From: Liolophura sinensis
Lineage: Eukaryota; Mollusca; Polyplacophora; Chitonida; Chitonidae
Assembly: GCF_032854445.1 (NCBI RefSeq)
Contig: NC_088301.1
Location: 45,683,187-45,743,186 of the forward strand
Direction: 5' to 3'
DNA: 60,000 bases
The translations under genes were made by a program, and so were the position numbers. Shown piece by piece: positions 1 to 13,613 of the stretch. The first letter of the stretch is position 1, and each line of letters opens with the position of its first letter. The notes under the pieces are model-generated. The model was not told the origin of the DNA. It made no database searches and saw only the letters and a list, made by a program, of their open reading frames with translations.

Positions 1-860
1 CTTAATGAGCTCGATTACATTGTGTTAGTTCACTGAAATCAGAACTTAATGAGCACGATTACATTGTGTTAGTTGACTGAAGTAAGAACTTAATGAGCAC
101 AATTACATTGTGTTAGTTCACTGAAATCAGAACTTAATGAGCACGATTACATTGTGTTACTTGACTGAAATCAGAACTTAATGAGCTCGATTACATTGTG
201 TTAGTTCACTGAAATCAGAACTTAATGAGCTCGATTACATTGTGTTAGTTGACTGAAGTCTGAACTTAATGAACACGATTACATTGTGTTAGTTCACTGA
301 AGTAAGAACTTAATGAGCGCGATTACATTGTGTTACTTGACTGAAATCAGAACTTAATGAACTCGATAACATTGTGTTACTTGACTGAAATCAGAACTTA
401 ATGAGCTCGATTATATTGTGTTACTTGACTGAAGTCAGAACTTAATGAGCACGATTGCATTGTGTTAGTTCACTGAAATCAGAACTTAATGAGCTCGATT
501 ACATTGTGTTAGTTGACTGAAGTAAGAACTTAATGAACACGATTACATTGTGTTACTTGACTGAAATCAGAACTTAATGAGATCTATTACATTGTGTTAC
601 TTGACTGAAGTAAGAACTTAATGAGCACGATTACATTGTGTTAGTTCACTGAAATCAGAACTTAATGAGCGCGATTACAATGTGTTAACTGACTGAAGTC
701 TGAACTTAATGAACACGATTACATTGTGTTAGTTCACTGAAATCAGAACTTAATGAGCGCGATTACACTGTTTTTACTTGACTGAAGTAATAACTTCATG
801 AGCACGATTACACTATGCGACTTGACTGAAGTAAGAACTTAATGAGCACGATTACATTGC
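1..860. repeat. 44-bp minisatellite array (left edge open)
   Basis: About 19 full units plus a partial twentieth, each starting CTTAATGAGC and containing GATTACATTGTGTTA. The period is 44 bp; small indels appear only in the last two full units, which are also the most diverged, as is usual at an array edge. The array begins before the window. Units fall into two types by the word after GTGTTA: GTTCACTGAAATC and (G/C)TTGACTGAA. The types alternate for units 1-8, a trace of an 88-bp dimer. No gene is seen in it. Confidence 0.97.
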
Positions 861-2004
861 AATGCAAATCATCGAAGTATGCTTATTCATTTGTGCCTTG
901 TAATAAACAATACATGCACATAATATTTTTGCTGAACATTCTATGAAGGATTAATGAACGTTGGCTATATTTACCTATACTGGCCATCCTATTATATCTT
1001 CTTTTTGGTTTGGCAATGTAAGAGCCTTTGAGTATGCAACGAAGCGCTTTGAAAGAAATTTTTTGATCTGTCAGAGTTGACGTAAAAAAAGTCGGTCTTA
1101 ATGGCATCGCTGTTTCAGAAATATTCGTGCTGGAAAACCCACAAAATCCCCATGAAGCTGAAAAGCACTGCAAATGGCAGTTAAAACGCCTTGTGCCCCC
1201 ACACAAATATTACTGCCTGCTCTAATCACGGCCTGAACAATAAAAAGGCCATGTCCATGTGTGCGTACATCTATCTTGCTCTGTTGCGCCGGATGATAAT
1301 TTGCGAAGTTTTATGGATTTTCCGTCCCTTCGTAGTAACAGCTGTAAAGCGAGACTGGAATCGCTTCATGCACTGTTATAGGAATCATTTCATTTAACAG
1401 CGAAGACTCCCCTGATAGTTCTGTGAAAACCCATTTCCACCAAGCGCTCCCAATGATTGCAAAGTGGCGCATCGCAGAGCCGTTTCATCAAATATCACAG
1501 GGCGATTCCAAACTGCCTTTATTTCGTGCTGTTCGTGGAGATTATTGCCCGATATTGTATACGTTGAAAATGTAACCGGATAGCTCGGCAAAGTGAACTG
1601 TGCAATAATAGTTTGTATTATCCCCTAGTTAAAGATAAAACATAACATTAACCATGTGTTTATCGCCACTAAAATGAGAGCCATTCAACAGTTAACCCTC
1701 GCAGGGAGTAGCACTTATAACAGTATTGGCTATTTGACAAGAATACCGCTAGAAACACGAAACTAGTTAGGGGAATCGAATGTTGCATACACCCTGGATC
1801 GGTCAATAAATGGGAATATGCAACCAATCTTGGCTACACTGGTATTTTAAGGCGACTTGCATGTAAAATATAATTATCTGATTTTAACTTATAAAAAATT
1901 GTCTGATTTTAAGGCATATCGAGGAATAATTCCAGGGAAAACACATACGTGATTTATAGACTATACAGCTTCTACAGGGCATGCTTCAGTTATGGATACA
2001 AAGT
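861..2004. other. Intergenic sequence, no gene recognised
   Basis: Unique-looking AT-rich DNA. Open frames are short and overlap on opposite strands, which argues against coding. A perfect POU octamer ATGCAAAT sits at 862-869, directly at the right edge of the minisatellite; this may be chance. Confidence 0.6.
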
Positions 2005-2034
2005 ATCACAATGCTATGTATATAACACACACAC

Positions 2035-2127
<93 letters not shown>

Positions 2128-2137
2128 GCATTGTGAT
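2005..2137. repeat. (AT)n microsatellite inside a 19-bp perfect inverted repeat
   Basis: The arms 2005-2023 and 2119-2137 are exact reverse complements (ATCACAATGCTATGTATAT). They enclose a short CA run and about 40 AT dinucleotides. The whole 133 bp can fold as one long hairpin. It could be a small palindromic element or a microsatellite grown inside an older palindrome. Confidence 0.95.
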
Positions 2138-3689
2138 TTAACTGATAACACTCACATGTATGGAAAACTTGGCTTTCTGTACACTCTCAGTTTCCGTTTT
2201 GCCCGATTTGTTCATTTTTCCGCTCCAGCAGACTGACAAGACTGTTTTTAATGAGATGACTACTCGTGGTCGTTTGCACAAACTGCATCTCAGTATTGGG
2301 AAATTTAAAAATTGGCAGGAGTGGAAAGAAAACGAAAAGAAATAATTTGAAAGAGAAATTGTCACTAATTGGAGGCAGTGTTGTCCGCTGGACGGATACG
2401 TTACGGTGGGAGTTTTATTGATCTTTTATTGGACCTCTGCTAGGCTTTTTAAATGTCGGTGACGAAACAGAGTGACCGCCCGTAGTGCTCCGCTAGGGGG
2501 CTATCGGGCACACGGGTAAATTCCCAGATCAGGTTTTGTGTCTGCCCGTCAGTGCCACAAAGAGGACATTTATTGGATCGTTGCTGGATGATTACTCTTA
2601 ATTCAACTGAAAATGCTCTGTAAAAGACTTTCTATTTTTTCGTGATCACATTTTGCGGTCTTCACCAGTGCACCTCGTGCCGCAGTCTTTGAACCAAGAT
2701 TTAGAATCATTAGTCTTTGTATGCAATTATTTGGGCATAACGGAAAGTATCAAATGAAAGAACTTGACAAATTAACCTAAAATTTTTGATAGGCCTTCTA
2801 GCCTATGACAAGGCGCTGAATAACGTAACTCACAGAAAGTGTTTGTATTTTAAAATTACTTTTTCCAACATGACAATCTTATTTCGCTAACTACAGTAGG
2901 CCTACGGGTAACATGTACTTATATCTGCTGTATGGGGCTGTGTGTAAACATGTTCTTAAATAATATCTATAGATTGGGATAATTGCAATTTTACATGAGG
3001 CGATGATATACCTGTTTGGTTCCCTCCAAATGATATCTGACAATACATTTGTCTTACAGATGAATCATAAATATCACAGACCATCTTCGACGCCCTCGGT
3101 TAAATCCCTTCCGCGCACTCGCTTCATTACTTCGCCAAACTGGCAATGCTGGTCAGTGCAAACTACTACAGAGCGGTAATATATAGTTTTGTGAAATCGG
3201 GGAAGAGCAATATCTCATTTTAAACGTGGTAAATTCCGTGTTGGTAGGATTTGAGTTTGTACTTAACTTTTAGATAGGTTTTTGAGGTGGTCGTTCTGAA
3301 AACTGACAGGTTGCAAGTGATGATGGTTTACGATTGTAGCACGAAGGCATCTGTAAACTGTCGAATGGTTCGCTGAAAGGCCCGCCATGCAAGGCCATCA
3401 TAACTGAACAGATCTCACCGCTCGTATGCCATTGATATGCCACACTCATATACATAGGCATGTATACAGAAGGACACGCGTTACCCATCGTTTTATGGAC
3501 CATTATTTCAGAGATGAAATGGCTAGATAATCGTCCATGAAATGCCAGAGTCAATCTGTGACTAATGGAAACAATATCAAACCAGAACGAAATTGCTAAG
3601 GCGAGAATTCGATGGTGCGATATATGCGTACTGTGTAATGTTATTTTGTGGTATGGGTGTGTTACCAGAATGTGGTCCCGCTAGCATTT

Positions 3690-3910
3690 AGTAATAGACC
3701 AATTTGCTCTGACTGAAGTCACAGCCATCCAACTTTGCTACATTAAATCACAAATCACTTCCCGGCCAGTTGACAGCTGTGGATCCTCTCGCAGACAATA
3801 GGCAATTGGCAGCCCACAATTAATTCACTGAAACAATTAGTTAAACACGGGCCACCAACAGGCTGTCATCAGGGAAGGATAATCGATATCTCGCCGACAG
3901 AGGGCATTGT
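3690..3910. promoter_or_regulatory. Candidate enhancer: SOX/homeodomain/E-box cluster
   Basis: Within about 200 bp are an E-box CAGCTG, SOX-like ACAAT/ATTGT words (GACAATAGG, AACAATTAG, GCATTGTTG), paired TAAT cores (CACAATTAATTC) and an ATCGATATC core. The segment is GC-richer than its flanks and free of recognised repeats. This is motif reading only; conservation is unknown. Confidence 0.25.
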
Positions 3911-5772
3911 TGTGATACGAGAGCGCAAGCGTATACTACTCAACGACACCAGCCAGGACGTCTACGTTTTGATCGTAAAAATTAAATGGCACTCTAAAAC
4001 TACAGAATGTGCAGAATGCCTTTATAACGAACAGGATAAACATATGTCCAGTATCAATCATACAAAACGATTATGTGCTTATGCTGAAATCATACTTACT
4101 TCGACCAATGGTTAAAAGAGCAAAGAAAAAAACACCTTTATGTCACCGACCTAAATTTTGACCACGACACAAAAATTTTAATGAATCTTTTCAAATATCA
4201 TATGAAATTTCATTTGTCCTTGTGCAGGTTGTAGATGTCAGATTCCTTAAACGTGTTTAACCTGTTTATCAGTTTCAAGACAAAGATTTTCTCTCTATGC
4301 GTCTGACTTTGTGCGTTTGTAAAAACAAAACATCTACTTCGTACTTGCTCCCGTTATATGATGATTACAACTTTGAAAAATCCTCGATACAGACTCGCGT
4401 TTGCCCTCAAGCAGTCACTTGGGATTCACAGATCGTATCTTTATAGGCGCTTCACAAATTCCCAGCTCTCCCGTTCCCGCGTTTTTCTGCCTTTTTATCA
4501 GTTATCATTTCACTTTTGACCAAATCCATTTATTTCACTGTGGAGCATCGTCCGAAGGGAAATCACGCTAGAAACCTGTAAGCCGCATGAAGGACAACTG
4601 AGGTCGTGAATCCACCACGGGGCTGTGCGTATCCAGTCTACCATGTCGAGAACAAACCAGGCCTAACAACAAAAGGCTATCTTTTAGAGGTAAATATTTT
4701 ATGAGGACCCTTTATACAAATTCACCAATGCGTTGCATGAACAAGCAGTTAGGGTTGGAGGATATTTTATCGGCATAATGATAACTGGCATTGGTCACAC
4801 ATCTCTGTGACACATCCACTGATCTGATATCAATCGGCTTTACGATTTGGCCTTTGTCTATTAATTGATGAAACTTAAAACAGGCTGATTACTTTGATTT
4901 TGGTGCTCTCTTCATAGGTATAGGCATGACTTTGATAACATCAGAAAGACTGCATAACGAATTTTGTTCTGAGCTGTATGTTAAAATCTTTTGGAATTAG
5001 ATGTCATCTGTCTTCCTCTGCAACTGTATAGCTCAGCCTACCTCGGAGGTTTGTGTATAGACTAGGTTACACATGCAAATTTCAAAAATTTACCTCAGAA
5101 AAATAGAGTGGCGAAGCACTGAATGCATAACATTGCCACACCATATAATTTAAGATGCACAGCATGGAGAGTAAAACCAGACCAGCGACGACAGTGTGAT
5201 AGCTGGCAAGTGGTCATTAGTAACCGATGAAATATGGCTTCTTATTAGTTTACCTCAGTCATGGTTTCATTCTAACTGTTCACGTAAATGCAAAAATAAT
5301 AGAAATTTTACATGCAGGCATTATAGATGGCTATATACACTATTAATTTTGTGCAGTTTTTGTACCTAGTGAAAATATACTAGAACTTTGTTTCTTCTGA
5401 AGGAGATGTTGTACCCCAGGTGACAAAATACTATCGCTAAATATGGTGTTCATGCTAGAATTATTTTTTTTATATATGCTAAATATGCTCATGGTAGAGA
5501 AAAACTGAACCTGCATGCATAGGGTGATACGGTTCCACACGACTGGTTTGAGAATAAATGTATATAATGTCTTAACATTAACTTAAATGCGCTACTTAAG
5601 GAATCATCTCTTTCTTTATGCGAACTTCGTCATTGTTTGGACACCTTTGCAGTTTCAAAATTGTTTTACTTTCAGTGTCCCTAAAATATACATATATGCA
5701 GTTGCTTCATTCCGGCTTCAAATACTGTACATCTAAGCCACTTTTATGCCCCAAGAAGGAACCTGAGAAGCC

Positions 5773-5818
5773 GTTTTTGTTTTTTTGTTTTTTTTGTTTT
5801 TTTGTTTTTTTGTTTTGT
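5773..5818. repeat. (T5-8 G)n simple repeat
   Basis: Runs of five to eight T separated by single G. The plus-strand ORF crossing it reads FFCFFCFFVF and is an artefact of this repeat. Confidence 0.95.
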
Positions 5819-8404
5819 ATGTTACGCCATATTGTGCATATACTCCAAATATAAAGAAACATAAACCAAGCTTTTCGTGTATCCTTTAAACACGCCCCCT
5901 TTGGGGTATTCTGTTGGGCTTCTATCTAATTTTTATGCAGTTAATTTGTATTACGTCTGGAATTTCTCTATATTATAACTGCCTGCAACCAGATGGTTGA
6001 GGATGGAGCCTGCCTGGAATCTAGGGCTGGCTCCGGTTCAAATATGACATGAAGGCAACGTGCATATCCATGTCAAAACATGGTTGGCATGTAAATCAGC
6101 ATTTATATCAGGATAGTAAGAACAAAAAAATCTACGCAATGCGTATGAGACTGTTAAGTGTTACAGAAAGGCAGCCTCTTTCCTTTGACGTGGTTTCTCC
6201 GATCCGTTAACTTTTTTTTACAAAGATAATAAAATTGACCCAAACGCCAGTTAATGGGGGGCAGATATTTCCTGTAAGTTTGGATCTCGTGTCTCTGGCT
6301 GATTACGCCGTGTATAACGAGCTATGTGCCAGAGCCTGGGTACATTCCCTTAATAACGCCGTATTTATAGAGGGCAGACCACGTTATTAACAGCAATTGA
6401 TTACCGAAGGAAGAGTTTCAAAGATCGCATCACGAGCAGAGTCGCCGTCATTGATAGCTACAGACGGCCTGTCAATAGAGGAACTACAGATGATAGCGCA
6501 TCTTGTCATTACGCTGGGATGTGGCTCTTTAGCGAGGCATCAGCTCCAAGAGGAAACAACCTTTTCCGGGTCCATTTTCTTCTCTTTCCGCCAGACTTTC
6601 CCCCTTGGTGCTCCATTCCGGGCAGCAATAAAACCTCCGCCATCATCAGCACTGCGATTTGTGGTGTTAAGCACGTTTTAACATGGGCCAATACAAGAGA
6701 AATTGCTGGCGATTTCATCGCCTCGTCTATTGGAGCTTTTGTATACGGTGATACCTTTGGGGAATTCTAAAATTAAATGGTGTACGGGGCATACAGGATA
6801 GGGTGCAGTTTGAGGTGCCAATATGGGAGAGTTACCCTCTTTTGGCGTCCAAGACGTAATTGACCATCAATTCGGTTCGATGAATATTACCATGTAGTCA
6901 GCCATTTGAGAAAAAACAGCTAATCCATATGAAGACCCTATATATGTTCTTTGGAGAAGGCTTGAAATTCTTCCTCAATACTGCGGTATTCATGTTAAGA
7001 TAATATTTTACAACTGTTAGTTTGTTGGTATGCGATAAGGGAAACGTGCATATACAAGTACGTCTCATTAATGAGGAGTGGGATTTACAAGCATAGCATG
7101 AGACCGCTCGAAGAAAGAAAGTAAAGAAATGTATAGATCTCTTTCCACATCACGCCCGCTAGTTTAGCAGAATGGAGATTCTTGCTGCTTACATATTGAA
7201 CCCTCAACATAAGAAAAGAACATTAAAGCAACATTAACATCATTCATTTTCCGGTTTCTTCTTTGTTATATCGGTTATATTCCTCTAATCTTAATGTATA
7301 CTGACTGATGCTTATATACTTAGAGATGTTCAGCTCATTTCTGATTTTCATTGGTCACGACGGTTATGTCAACAGAGTAATGACGCCCGCGTATTTACAT
7401 AGCACTGCACCTGTAGAGATACCTGGAAACACATCAGTTGTATAGTAATTATTAAACCTCTTGGTGAACTTTACCAATTGTATTTCACAACCTACTGAGA
7501 TCTGCTCCACGTCACCCTTCTACTCCTTGTGGCGAGACGAGCCGTCGACACATGCATGACTTGTAACTCACTGTATGTATATGTACTTGCAAAGCGGATC
7601 GAATGGGTATGTTACTGTGTTGACCACATATATCTTCCATACAGACGTACTTTTTTCATTCTGTGTGCAGCAAAAAGACCAACCAAATATGTGTGGTGGT
7701 GATTATTTCTTCTAAGGTTGTACAAAAGCACAAAGCAATTGGGAAGAATATATGCCTGCTGCGCCTACATGGACACCGCCGGTTGGTAACTATTTTTTCA
7801 CAAGACATGGTCGACAAGATTCAATCGTATAAGCCATCTACGCTTTCTTAACTGGACACGTTCTCCACGTTCATTCTTTGAGACTATAGTTGAGTTTAAC
7901 AAAGACATGAGCGACAACAGCCCTCAATTTGTAACCCAGCTGTGATAATTATAATCCTTCAATTTCCTTCAAATATATAGTAGACGATGACAGTTGAATA
8001 CCTGAACAGATGAAGAAAATGTCTCTTTGACAGCAGACATGTTTTCTAAAAGTGAAATTTCGATTGAGCGCTTTCATATAATATAAGCTCAATATTGTAC
8101 CAGTGATATTATAAGACTGGCAATATTATTCAAAATATCATTTCTGGGCAAGAAACAACGAAAGGTATAACGTATAGTTAGGAGAATATTTCGGTAAGCA
8201 TACACTTTGTCAAATTTCTGCAACTACACGATATTTCTTTGAGTGAGCATCAGTGTTCGAATTTGCATGTATGACTTTAACAGCATTGATTGGTTCTATG
8301 TCTATAACACACGCGCTAGAAAGTTGTCATAAAGAACAAAAAAGTGTATACGTGTTCAAGAATACCTTTAATTTAACCTCCCGTAATAATTATAATAAAT
8401 TGCC

Positions 8405-8647
8405 ATTCTATTCAAAATTGTGTTGCTATTGCAAATTGTTTTATCACTACAAATTGTGTCCTGCACAGCGATTGATGTAATTGCAGCGAAATAGTTCATG
8501 CTGATATGTGCGAAATAAAAAAAAGACGCAGGCTTTTACTCGTCACGAATGTAACTTAAGTGGTTAAGTGATATAAAGGGTGGAACATAATCTGTAAAAC
8601 GATCTTAAAACAATTGGATACCGACCAGTAAACGGAGATCCCTAAAA
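8405..8647 (+). repeat. Left arm of a long inverted repeat
   Basis: Roughly 240 bp that reappear reverse-complemented at 10117-10347. By eye, identity is about 85%. The longest exact block includes GAATGTAACTTAAGTGG and continues through the following GTTAAGTGATATAAA; small gaps occur near 8500 and 8530. Confidence 0.92.
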
Positions 8648-8879
8648 GTTAACCCTAGCCCTGTCATCGGGGTGCCTTCCGGCAGCTTTAGGTTCCGGTA
8701 GGACACACTTTGGTTTGTTTGCTCTGTGTTGTGATTGCTAAATGCTGTTTGCCATTCTGCAACTTTACGTCCCCCTATTTACTCGCCAAAGGCTAGGCAT
8801 TATCTTCACTGTTTGTCAACTGTTACATCAATTGTCTTCTGGACGAGAGACAAGGATGGCCATTCTAATCCATTGTCTG

Positions 8880-9130
8880 TGCTCAACACAAATGAGAGAC
8901 GGCAAAGAAACGCATTTTGAAATGGCCTTTCTGGCAACTGTTAAATGATGTTCGCCGTCAACCAGACATTCAGCCCAGCATAAAAGAGATCTGGGCCATA
9001 AGCTATGCATCGCTGATCCACGCTCAAACTGTGTGTCCTTTCAAATATTTATTTTCTGCCTTTCTAATATGGATCCTTTGGCATAAACGTTTATGGCAAC
9101 TAACTTCGGTTTATAAATTATAAACTGGAT
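8880..9130. promoter_or_regulatory. Candidate enhancer with homeodomain-type palindromes
   Basis: A perfect 14-bp palindrome CATAAACGTTTATG occupies 9082-9095: two inverted TTTATG/CATAAA half-sites of the posterior-HOX/CDX type around a CG. About 20 bp further is GTTTATAAATTATAAAC, a near palindrome. The surrounding sequence is moderately GC-rich. Overlapping frames on both strands show no protein resemblance. It lies inside the long inverted-repeat structure, which weakens the enhancer reading. Confidence 0.2.
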
Positions 9131-9921
9131 TTCGGGAAATGGTTCTCGGTTGTCCGTTTTTCTTCAGTGCCTCTCACTTAATCGCTGGTGATTGTCACGC
9201 GACGTGATGAAAAGACAAGGAGCCAAGGGGTCCCTGAAAGGGGAAGCAGACTGTCGATAAAAGATGCACATACATGCATACACTACACGTATAGTGGGGG
9301 TATATGTGTTGAGAATGGGGGTATATGTGTTGAGGGTGGGAGAGAGGGAGCTTTTTAGTATGTTATCCAGGCGTGTATATATATCAAAGGACTCGAATTT
9401 TTAAACATGCAGTGTTATTCATTTATATTTTCAGCCAATACATTGGAAGACACGCAAGGTTCTGCAAACATTGTTAAACATGTACACAAACGTTTCTTGC
9501 CGGGATAAAGTGCAGTGGAACACATATACGATTGCGTGACCGGTTGAATATGTAGAATTCTTTAATAGATTTCCCTTCGGCTATATTTCTTGTCTGATGT
9601 TCATACGGGTTTAGAAGATTAAGTAACTGTCAGCCTGGAGGTTATCGGATATTTGCTTTTTATTAAACACGCATTAATATTTCACACACGGTCTTCTGCT
9701 ATCAACAGATTCCAACTGCAAGACAAAAAGATTGTGTGACTTCCTGGTCGATACGAGAAATTTTCGCGCTGGAGTCTAGTTACTTGAGGAAATGCCAACC
9801 AAATGAGTACATAGTACCTAATCCTCAATCAACGGAGCTAATGACATTACCAAGATTTGCAATGGATGCGGATGACGCTAACGATGCATTCTCAACAACC
9901 GATCACCGATCTCCATATGTG

Positions 9922-10049
<128 letters not shown>

Positions 10050-10116
10050 TATGTAATACTTTAAGGCTATATTGTTCACTAACAGAACTGATGTAAAAAG
10101 AAATTTTAAATTCTAA

Positions 10117-10347
10117 TTTTAGAGATATGCGTTTGCTGGTCTGTATTCAATTGTTTTAACATCGTTTTACAGATTATGTTCCGCCGTTTATATCACTTAA
10201 CCACTTAAGTTACATTCGTAACGTGTAAAAGCTTTGTTTTCATTTCGCACATATCAGCTATTTCGCTGTAATTACAACAGTCGTTGTGCAGGACACTATT
10301 TGTAGTGATGAAACAATTTGTAACAGGAACGCAATTTGGAATAGAAT
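10117..10347 (-). repeat. Right arm of the long inverted repeat
   Basis: Reverse complement of the arm at 8405-8647. It ends at AATAGAAT, the exact mirror of the left outer boundary ATTCTATT. Confidence 0.92.
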
Positions 10348-10348
10348 T

Positions 10349-10606
10349 TATGTATTTATTTATTTGATTGGTGTTTTACGCCGTACTCAAGAATATTTCA
10401 CTTATACGACGGCTGCCAGCATTATGGTGGAGGGAAAGAGGGAAGAGCCCAGGGGAAACCCACGACCATCTGCAGGTTGCTGGCAAGCCTTCCCTTGCAC
10501 AGCCGGAGAGGAAGCCAGCATGGCTGAACTTGAACTCACAGCGACCGCATTGGTGAGAGGCTTCTGGGTCATTACGCTGTGCTAGCGCGCTAACCAGCTG
10601 AACAAT
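10349..10606 (-). mobile_element. SINE family 1, near full length
   Basis: Read on the minus strand, this has a tRNA-like head with GTTAGCGCGCTAGC and B-box-like GAGTTCAAGTTC, a body with GGATGGTCGTGGG-type and CCACCATAATGCTGGC-type words, a core ending GTGAAATATTCTTGAG plus CGTAAAACACCAATC, and an (AAATA)n tail. It is the most complete copy and serves as the reference for the others. Retroposition by a partner LINE is inferred from the family type. Confidence 0.9.
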
Positions 10607-10865
10607 ATGGAAGAGAAAGGCAATTTATTATCATTATTACAAACTGCACTGTTATGACTGAATATTATGTTGCAAATGTTTGGGACAAAGTGGTCTAGTG
10701 TGCCTGATTCATTAACTTTTTACTCAGCTATTGCGTATATTTAATATCAACAAAATTGAGATGTTCTTGCTGATATAGGTAACTATATATTACCAGTTAC
10801 TTAGTTAAGATATTATATCACCAGCATAATTAATTTAAATATAAATTTGTTAATTTAGAGCCAAA

Positions 10866-11172
10866 ATGGAAATTTCGAGTTTCGACGCTACAACATTTGT
10901 GCCCTGATGTCGTCACTTTGTGGCACGCGATAGCTAATCGATGCATTTTAACTAGAGCGGGCATATACCGTATTAGAACTTAGTGACTTGCCTAAGAAGA
11001 TCCGCTAAACATATATTTCAGCAAATAAAAGTTATCGATTATGTATAATGTAAATTATTGTACATTCCCGCCCATTTTAAAACGCACTGATTAGCCCTCC
11101 TTTGCCGTAAAGCGACGACGTCACTGCACAAAGCGACGTCACCATGATGTAATGAATTTCGAAACGCTGATA
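10866..11172. mobile_element. MITE-like palindromic element, copy A
   Basis: A left arm from about 10866 (TTTCGAGTTTCGACG) and a right arm ending near 11170 (inverted TTTCGAAAC-type) are reverse-complement relatives over about 90 bp. They share the words TGTCGTCACTTTG/GACGTCGTCGCTTTACGG and GCTAATC(A/G)(G/A)TGC. A second copy lies at 13614-13952. The element has no coding capacity. Short size, long inverted arms and multiple copies fit a miniature inverted-repeat element. Confidence 0.65.
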
Positions 11173-13613
11173 TTATCAACTGGCGCAATTCATTGCTACA
11201 TGTACATGCAGGCGGAGACAATAGGCATAAAACAGATAAATTTTTTTCTTAATATATACTCCTTTTTAACATATTTAATGGCTGATGTTAAAGTTAAGCC
11301 AGTTTTTCACCATACAAGTGTACATACAGTTAAACAATGCCACTCCCTTATTTTTATTTGACCATATTCTATCCACTATTGTGTTCTTTAGAAACATCTG
11401 TTTAATGAAAGGTTTAACTATTAAGTATCTACACCAGTATGGTAGTTGAAAATTGGTGACAACAATTACCAGTGACGTATGACACCTAAAATTTTACCAT
11501 TACCGTGTACGACATTTTTGTGTGACTCCTCCTATTACATCACACATAACATTGAACAGAAACCACAGAACCGTGGCTTTTTTAAACCTACTGAATTAAT
11601 GTCATGAAAGCATTAAATTAATGCAAGGTTGTGTTTGTGGAGGTCAATTGTTTTATTCTGAAAAAAAAATTCATTTAAGTTTTACTGAAAACGAAGTGTT
11701 CTTAGCTTTGAATTTAGAAATGGCACAGATGTGCTAGCTATGAAACCCTGCCTACCGTTTAGAACCGTGGACTTAGGAGGAAATGTACTTCTAATTAACT
11801 GCTGACAATTAAATCAATATCAGATGAATCCGATTCACAAATTACAGTCACAATATCAACATCATTTTCGAGTGGGCATGGTCGTTAAGTATACAGTTTT
11901 CGGAATGGAAATCCCGTCTAACCCGTCCCTGGCAAATCAGCACAATCGAGTGGCGGATCAACCTGGATAAGGTTTTAGACAGCTACTGCCTCCTGAGTTA
12001 AAGGATTCGGAAACTTGGTCCCTGGGTAGCCTTTGTCTGATGCTCGGAACAGTGTTCAGCGGCGAAACGACGGCGACAATTCTATGAGCGACTTTGGTCT
12101 GGCCCCAAGTGACCTCTTGCCCAAACATACAGCCTCGCAGCATAATCACGCGAGCAAACACGAGAAGTGGACAGCGTTGTATTCAGTCGGGCTGTTAAGC
12201 CTAGACTAATGCATGGAAATGGCATCTACGGACCCACGGGGGGCAGAAAAACCGGAGTTTGGCAAACTTTGCGCAAAAGCACATCATTCCAGACAATATG
12301 CTGTGCCTATATTCACATTCAGTGCCATTACATGGCGACGCGAGGTAAGGTTTTATTAAAGCACGACAACTGATAACGTCTATTAATCGCCATCAATGCT
12401 GATGACAAATTGAGAACCGGGTATTTGACTTCCATTAACGATGTTCTCAAAAACAACAGCCAAATGCTGAGTGAGAAAGGGAAATAATTGGGAGCGATCT
12501 CTGTCTGGTTAGTAAACGTGAACAAGCCACCCTGCTCATTTGTCAAAATTTATTATTACTGATTTAATCTATATTTGCTCGGATAATACAGGGCATAACA
12601 TGTTTTCAACGTCGACCTTGAAACCACATTCCAAATTAATACCAATACTCTGCAGTTCTTTCATTAAAATGGTTATGTTGATGTAACCCATGATGGGGTT
12701 TCTTCAGGTAAGCGCTCTGTTGTATAGTTACAAGATAGGCCATAGAAAACGAAGCCAAACCTAACCATTATGTGGATGACCAAAAGAGTCGTCAAAGGCA
12801 TGCAATTGCTCTAAATCACAATGTTTAGGAACGACAGAAATGGGTCATGGTGAGATTTTTGTAAGCTTACTATAAAAGAAATGTGAAGTATGCATGCATA
12901 TGCAATGATCGACAGTATCGGCCATATAACACAATTATTATCCCAAGAATGTAAATCACCGGATACCACGAAAAACATAATTAACCTGCTTGTGTTTCAG
13001 TATTTTAAGTACTGAAAATAATTCCCGAATAAAGTAATAATTGAACAATCGTTATCTTGTATAAATTTTACTTCATCAAGACTTTCCTTAAACACTTAAG
13101 TACATAGTTTAAATGAATTAAATAAGACTAGAAAAATACTTCATATTTCGCATGTCACCGTTCCACCATGCACAAAGTTTTTCTGAGAGCAATCGACTAT
13201 CGAGAAATTATTGCAGTTGACTTGGTTTTTGCCACGTGTAGGAATATTAACACAGCGAACTAGTGACTATTGTTTGCTACAAGTCTAGGCCATCGTGTGA
13301 AACAGGCGGTGGCGTTTCTGAAGCATCTGGTGGCGTGATGCCCAAACGGCTTCCTGTACATTGGTCAGTCACGTGTGGACAGTGACCACGATCACTCCCA
13401 GTACCGTCTGGCATATTGAGGGTGACTTTTCAAAGGACAATGGTCAAGCAAAATCATCTACGCTTGTCGCTGCGTGTATGGTCATTATAGAATTTTACAT
13501 TCGGGATATCCAACCTAGGTGTGACTACACAGAATCGTCGAAGATAAAAAAACCTTTCACAGTTCACCGGTCTGTGTTAGTCATCTCAAAATTGGCAATA
13601 TCAGTTTAATACT
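11173..13613. other. Intergenic sequence, no gene recognised
   Basis: No coding support. The stretch 11,880-12,320 is richer in CpG and has opposing frames of 67-68 codons without protein resemblance. The rest is AT-rich unique DNA. Confidence 0.55.

Larger units (their letters stand above)
2138..8404. other. Intergenic sequence, no gene recognised
   Basis: No convincing exon. The opposing short ORFs at 2138-2365 cover the same bases on both strands. A possible hairpin lies at 2478-2509 (GCCCGTAG pairing with CTATCGGGC, one bulge). The stretch 6380-6760 is richer in CpG than its surroundings and open in two plus-strand frames (94 and 83 codons), but the frames overlap each other and a minus-strand frame and neither resembles a known protein. 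Candidate enhancer sequence at about 3690-3910 is listed separately. Confidence 0.55.

Noticed and set aside
1-860. CRISPR-like array
   Set aside because: Units are contiguous with no unique spacers, and the genome is eukaryotic.
10286-10585. Plus-strand ORF of 99 codons
   Set aside because: Lies within the antisense of a SINE family 1 copy.
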